NCBI GenBank assembly: GCA_029582265.1
Contig: CM055819.1
Location: 38,637,934-38,701,933, forward strand
Reading direction: 5' to 3'
Source of the DNA: Zoroaster sp. YZ-2022
Lineage: Eukaryota > Echinodermata > Asteroidea > Forcipulatida > Zoroasteridae
DNA length: 64,000 bases
Below are positions 58,428-64,000 of this stretch, piece after piece; positions within the stretch are counted from its first letter, which is position 1; every line of letters starts with the position of its first letter. Below the pieces are notes generated by a model. The model was not told where the DNA came from, did no database searches, and saw only the letters and a list, made by a program, of their open reading frames with translations. The position numbers and the translations under genes are program-made.

Positions 58428-58826
58428 AAACGTGTGGGGTACCATTGTCCCCATTGTGTCAGTATCCCACAAGTGGGAAACGTGTGGGGTACCATTGTCC
58501 CCATTGTGTCAGTACCCCACAAGTGGGAAACGTGTGGGGTACCATTATCCCCATTGTGTCAGTATCCCACAAGTGGGAAACGTGTGGGGTACCATTGTCC
58601 CCGTTGTGTCAGTACCCCACAAGTGGGAAACGTGTGGGGTACCATTGTCCCCATTGTGTCAGTACCCCAGAAGTGGGAAACGTGTGGGGTACCATTGTCC
58701 CCATTGTGTCAGTATCCCACAAGTGGGAAACGTGTGGGGTACCATTGTCCCCATTGTGTCAGTATCCCACAAGTGGGAAACGTGTGGGGTACCATTGTCC
58801 CCATTGTGTCAGTATCCCACAAGTGG
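58428..58826 (+). repeat. 50-bp minisatellite, about 8 copies
   Basis: The unit includes AACGTGTGGGGTACCATTGT and GTCAGTATCCCACAAGTGGG, with period 50. Three overlapping long frames (154-190 codons) result from the repeat length and are not accepted as genes. Arms GTGGGATAC/GTATCCCAC-like pairs give local dyad symmetry. Confidence 0.9.
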
Positions 58827-59362
58827 CCTCCTGGGCGCCCACACCCACCCACACTTGTCGAAAAAAAGCATTAATGTCAGTTCTTCAGTTTTGCACGTGG
58901 CTCGGGAATATAAGGTCGTTTTTATTCATTTCAAACAAATTGCCGTTTTTTAAGAAATTTTGCACACAAATTATAATTTGTATTCGCCAAAATGGTACTA
59001 TAACCACCACAATTTAATACGAGTAAAAACAAGGTTTGGAAGAATTGTCTTTAAAGGTGACAAAAAACATCCCACAAATTTCTTTCTCAGATTAAGCAAA
59101 ACGATTATTCTCCAATTTAAAAACTAGAATTGCTGTGTTGGATTACGTTTTCAAAAGTAAATTTTCTTCATAACAGATATACAGAGACACATTTTGGTAA
59201 GATATATATTCCCTAAACACACTCTCTGGTTTTATTTGATAGTTTGTTTTCAATTAAAATACGTATTCTTAAAATGGCTTAACAAAGATGTTTTGTAAAC
59301 AAAATCCATAAAGCCTGATTATTTGATCTACTCCCTGTCTTAACTGACACATTGTCTTAACT
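58827..59362. other. Non-genic stretch
   Basis: No feature was recognised between the 50-bp minisatellite and the truncated MITE. Confidence 0.4.
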
Positions 59363-59473
59363 TTCGTCCCTAATTTGCCATAGTGACCAATCCGACTTTT
59401 CAATTTAAAGTTTTCCCGCCCATTGTATCTAATCCACATGCATGTATTCCTTATAGTTTTGGAGATAGAGCAT
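59363..59473. mobile_element. MITE G, truncated copy joined to satellite
   Basis: It begins with the MITE terminus TTCGTCCCTAATTTGCCATA and follows the full copy (48406-48665), with one internal deletion, to GGAGATAGAGCAT. There it switches directly to satellite sequence (GCATAACAAGTGTTTGGG). The right half of the MITE is missing. Confidence 0.65.
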
Positions 59474-61320
59474 GCATAACAAGTGTTTGGGGCATGCATA
59501 CCTACAGTACATATTACTGTGTCATGTGTACTGTATATTAAGTCAAATCATAACAAGTGTTTGGGGTATGCATACCTACAGTACATAGTACTGTGTCATG
59601 TATACTGTATATTAAGCCAAATCATAACAAGTGTTTGGGGTATGCATACCTACAGTACATAGTACTGTGTCATGTGTACTGTATATTAAGCCAAATCATA
59701 ACAAGTGTTTGGGGTATGCATACCTACAGTACATAGTACTGTGTCATGTATACTGTATATTAAGCCAAATCATAACAAGTGTTTGGGGTATGCATACCTA
59801 CAGTACATAGTACTGTGTCATGTATACTGTATATTAAGCCAAATCATAACAAGTGTTTGGGGTATGCATACCTACAGTACATAGTACTGTGTCATGTATA
59901 CTGTATATTAAGCCAAATCATAACAAGTGTTTGGGGTATGCATACCTACAGTACATAGTACTGTGTCATGTATACTGTATATTAAGCAAATCATAACAAG
60001 TGTTTGGGGTATGCATACCTACAGTACATAGTACTGTGTCATGTGTACTGTATATTAAGCCAAATCATAACAAGTGTTTGGGGTATGCATACCTACAGTA
60101 CATAGTACTGTGTCATGTATACTGTATATTAAGCCAAATCATAACAAGTGTTTGTGGTATACATACCTACAGTACATAGTACTGTGTCATGTGTACTGTA
60201 TATTAAGCCAAATCATAACAAGTGTTTGGGGTATGCATACCTACAGTACATAGTACTGTGTCATGTATACTGTATATTAAGCCAAATCATAACAAGTGTT
60301 TGGGGTATGCATACCTACAGTACATAGTACTGTGTCATGTATACTGTATATTAAGCCAAATCATAACAAGTGTTTGGGGTATACATACCTGCAGTACATA
60401 GTACTGTGTCATGTGTACTGTATATTAAGCCAAATCATAAGTGTTTGGGGTATGCATACCTACAGTACATAGTACTGTGTCATGTATACTGTATATTAAG
60501 CCAAATCATAACAAGTGTTTGGGTATGCATACCTACAGTACATAGTACTGTGTCATGTATACTGTATATTAAGCCAAATCATAACAAGTGTTTGGGTATG
60601 CATACCTACAGTACATAGTACTGTGTCATGTATACTGTATATTAAGCCAAATCATAACAAGTGTTTGGGGTATGCATACCTACAGTACATAGTACTGTGT
60701 CATGTATACTGTCTTCTGACGATCTTCTTAACAAGTGTTTGGGGTATGCATACCTACAGTACATAGTACTGTGTCATGTATACTGTATATTAAGCCAAAT
60801 CATAACAAGTGTTTGGGGTATGCATACCTACAGTACATAGTACTGTGTCATGTATACTGTATATTAAGCCAAATCATAACAAGTGTTTGGGGTATGCATA
60901 CCTACAGTACATAGTACTGTGTCATGTGTACTGTATATTAAGCCAAATCATAACAAGTGTTTGGGTATGCATACCTACAGTACATAGTACTGTGTCATGT
61001 GTACTGTATATTAAGCCAAATCATAACAAGTGTTTGGGGTATGCATACCTACAGTACATAGTACTGTGTCATGTGTACTGTATATTAAGCCAAATCATAA
61101 CAAGTGTTTGGGGTATGCATACCTACAGTACATAGTACTGTGTCATGTATACTGTATATTAAGCCAAATCATAACAAGTGTTTGGGGTATGCATACCTAC
61201 AGTACATAGTACTGTGTCATGTATACTGTATATTAAGCCTAATCATAACAAGTGTTTGGGGGATGCATACCTACAGTACATATAGTACTGTGTCATGTAT
61301 ACTGTACATGTATATTAAGC
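59474..61320 (+). repeat. 74-bp satellite array 2 (about 25 monomers)
   Basis: Same monomer and orientation as array 1 (23638-28815). The first unit has GGCATGCATACC; one unit near 60710-60733 is interrupted by CTTCTGACGATCTTC; the last units are degenerate (61260-61320). Several units have 72-73 bp with GGGTATG instead of GGGGTATG. No 78-bp variants are seen, unlike array 1. Confidence 0.95.
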
Positions 61321-61333
61321 CAAATACCCTTTA

Positions 61334-61381
61334 TATGAAAATATCGTCTGGCCATAAAGGAGAAAAGATACCAAACTGAAT
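61334..61381 (-). repeat. Repeat X, copy 2 (just after satellite array 2)
   Basis: ATGAAAATATCGTCTGGCCA...CCAAACTGAAT is the inverted counterpart of 23009-23060. A stray satellite piece (ATCATAACAAGTGTTTGGGG, TATGCATAC) follows at 61480-61509. Confidence 0.45.
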
Positions 61382-61508
61382 GTTCTTAGATACATAAATA
61401 GGATACAACATTTTAATTAAGATGTAAGAGTTTCATTTATAATTGATTAAGATGATATGATGATATACATACTTTAATAAATCATAACAAGTGTTTGGGG
61501 TATGCATA

Positions 61509-64000
61509 CATAGGTTCATAGGTTCATAGGTTCATTTATTTTCCACAGTATCGAGACAGTAATGACAATATCAATCAAGAAAAGTCAAGTACAAGAAAAC
61601 GATATTACTGAAAAAAAAAAAAAGAATAGATACAAAGCATAAGTGATACTGCAGAGGGATCCATTTATGAAGCAAAGCTTGTAGGCAATGGTCCCTAAAG
61701 TTGAATGAACCACGAAGGCCCGTGGTCAAGCCACCAGTGAACAAAATATAAAGTGGGTCTCAATGCACATGCATGTTCACAAAGAAAAACAACAATTACT
61801 AAATCAACAATGGACTAACAAAGGACAACTACACAGACGGTCTTGAAAGGTCAGATAATATGGATTAGAATGTACAAGTATACTGTAAAACACTCATTAA
61901 CAATAAGATTCCAATGTAACAGATTTAAAGACACGTTTAAATATACAGATATTTTTGGAACCTTTAAGATGCTCATTAAGCGTATTCCAAAGCATAGGTC
62001 CCTCAAATTTAATTGTTTTATGAGCTAGAGCAGTGCGGGTATAGGGAATGTGAAAATTAGAAACTTGGCGGGTGAAATGTGAATGTATTTCAGAATTAAG
62101 AGAAAACAAGCATTTTATAGACGCAGGTAACTTTGCACGGGTAAGCTGATACATGAGGGACCCAAGCTGAAGGCGATAGATATCCTTGATTTTTAAAGTC
62201 CTATGTTTAAAAAAAAAGGGGATCTGTATGTGCATTAAATTCTGCAAAATTAATAACACGAAGGGCCCGTTTTTGTAAGAGGAGGAGTCTATTAAGATTA
62301 GCAGCAGAACTAGCTCCCCATACAAGTATCCCATAGTTGAGGTAAGAAACAAAGTATTATAAAGGGAATTAAGTACCAGTCCAGGGAGAAAATGTTTGAT
62401 CCTGTTAATTACACCAATATTTCTAGCAATAATTTTACAAATGTAATCAATATGACTATTCCATTTGAGTCCACGGTCAACAAAAATTCCCAAAAACTTA
62501 CAACAATCAGTTTTAGTTATGATTGAGTCATTAATCTTAACATCACATGGAACGTCACTGGCCGAGTTGCTGAATAACATATAGTTAGTTTTGGCAATAT
62601 TGAGGGATAATTTATTGACCGTAAACCAGTTAGCAATAAGTTTAAGCTCATTATTAATAGTCTGTACAAGATAATTAAGGTTGCTATGAGAAAAGAATAA
62701 ATTTGAGTCATCAGCAAACAATGTAAATGAGAGCACACTAGATGAATTAGTAAAATCATTAATGTATCAAATAAAGAGCAACGGCCCTAGAATTGATCCT
62801 TGTGGTATGCCATATGTAAGGATGTCAGAATCTGAATTTATGCCATTGATGGATACATATTGTGATCTATCTGAGAGATAACTCCTAAACCACTCAAGGG
62901 AAATTACTCGAATACCATAGTAAGAAAGTTTATACAATAATATTTGATGGTCTATCGTATCAAAAGCTTTTGAAAGGTCGAGGAATATCCCCAGAGTATG
63001 TCTGGTGTTATCGATTGCATTAGAAACTTTATCAATAAAATCAAGAAGTGCATGAATAGTTGAATGTTTAGTTCGGAAACCAAATTGTGAATTAGTCAAA
63101 ATATCAAACTTATCCAAAAACTTGATGGTGCGGGCATAAACACATTTTTCAAAAATCTTAGAAAAACATGAAAGAATAGAGAGAGGTCTATAATTATTAA
63201 TACAATAACGATCGCCCTTTTTAAAAACTGGAATGACTTTGGCAATTTTTAATTGTGATGGAACAATGCCGGTAATAAAGGAAGCGTTGACAATATGTGC
63301 AAGAGGTTTACATATAGCAGAGATCGACTTCTTAATAATAGAAATATTAATTAAGTCATGACCAGAGCTTTTTTTGTTTTGTAAATTGTTCACAATATCC
63401 ATAATCTCAAATTCATTAACTGGGGTAAAAAAGAAAGAGTTAGAATTAGGGTTAGACATATAATCAGTAAAGCTAACAGATGAGTGCTTTGGTTGAATGT
63501 TGTCAGCAAGTTTAGGACCAATATTGATAAAGTAATTATTAAAGTGATTAGCAATTTGGTCAGGATCATCAATTATTTTATCATTAACAAAAATACTGTT
63601 AATACTGCGAGAAGAATTATTTTGATTCAGAACAGAATTAATGACCTTCCAAGTATTGCGAATGTTGTTCTTTTCTTTTTCAAACTGAAGAGAATAGTAA
63701 TTTTTCTTGGATAAACGTAGGACACTAGTCAAGGTATTTTTATACTTTGTGTACTTGCGTTTATGGGAAATTGAGGGATTAGACAAGTACTGACGATACA
63801 ATTTATTCTTTTTCTTAATAGATCTAAGGAGGGAATGTGTAATCCAAGGTGTACTTGAGTTGTGTTTAGCTTTGGTATTGTTATTTTGACGTACTAGCGG
63901 AACATTTTGATCATACAAAAAATTTAAACTATCCAAAAATGTATTGTATGCAGTATCAGGATTATTACAACTGAAAACGTTTGTCCAATCAAAAGTGTGT
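61509..64000 (-). mobile_element. Non-LTR retrotransposon (CR1/Jockey-type), 5' end beyond window
   Basis: Minus-strand element whose 3' end is a short (AACCTATG)n tail at 61536-61509, embedded in a satellite monomer fragment. The visible part holds the linker after the endonuclease, the reverse transcriptase and the C-terminal domain. Endonuclease and any ORF1 would lie past 64000. The microsatellite-like 3' tail instead of poly-A is usual for CR1/L2-related clades; the exact clade was not determined. Confidence 0.8.
61897..63936 (-). pseudogene. Non-LTR reverse transcriptase, nearly intact
   Basis: Reads MDSLNFLYDQNVPLVRQ, KVIPVFKKGDRYCINNYRPL, LDLSKAFDTIDHQILL (motif A with catalytic Asp), YGIPQGSILGPLLFI, then a single in-frame TGA at 62764-62766, then YINDF...FTLFADDSNLFF (FADD catalytic box) and KFLGIFVDRGLKWNSHIDYI. 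Two compensating frameshifts (near 62345 and in an A-run near 62215) replace the usual segment, whose other frame reads LNYGILVWGASSAANLNRLL. The C-terminus GPMLWNTLNEHLKGS is typical. A young copy, disabled by few lesions. Confidence 0.8.

Noticed and set aside
58410..59017. Three overlapping 154-190 codon plus-strand frames
   Set aside because: Caused by a 50-bp minisatellite lacking stops; not a protein repeat family with gene structure.

Overview
This window is animal nuclear DNA. Coding exons are short, split by introns with GT/AG ends, and scattered among transposable elements and satellite DNA. There are no operons, Shine-Dalgarno sites or dense gene packing. The range of element families (Helitron, hAT, piggyBac, Penelope-like, Ty3/gypsy, non-LTR), AT-rich spacers and frequent ACATGTAC/TAGGCCTA-type words suggest a marine invertebrate deuterostome such as an echinoderm or hemichordate. 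That placement is an inference; nothing here fixes the species.

Layout. 1.3-6.3 kb: a nested stack in which a small TA-flanked MITE was split by a hAT transposon (8-bp target duplication CTAACATG), and a Helitron then landed in the left copy of that duplication. 7.2-9.5 kb: exons of a small unrecognised minus-strand gene, with an intron loaded with elements, including a hammerhead-bearing retroposon inserted inside a TIR element. 12.7 kb: an orphan F5/8C (discoidin) exon. 13.5-15.7 kb: fold-back elements. 17.3-23 kb: broken Ty3/gypsy and non-LTR remnants with a 3.3-kb piggyBac element bounded by TTAA. 23.6-28.8 kb: about 70 copies of a 74-bp palindrome-rich satellite. 28.8-40.7 kb: two head-to-tail copies of a 5.9-kb Penelope-like retroelement on the minus strand. 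41.6-43.8 kb: the last four coding exons of DDX47, the best conserved gene here. 44-59 kb: minisatellites, MITEs and a second hammerhead retroposon. 59.5-61.3 kb: a second array of the 74-bp satellite. 61.5-64 kb: a minus-strand non-LTR retrotransposon running off the window.

The host coding genes do not form a pathway. The most interesting theme is self-cleaving-RNA-like sequence. Hammerhead cores sit in two short retroposons that have clean 11-12 bp target duplications. Both Penelope-like copies carry all three hammerhead strands with matching stems, but in a non-cyclic order (A-C-B) that could fold canonically only across tandem or circular copies.
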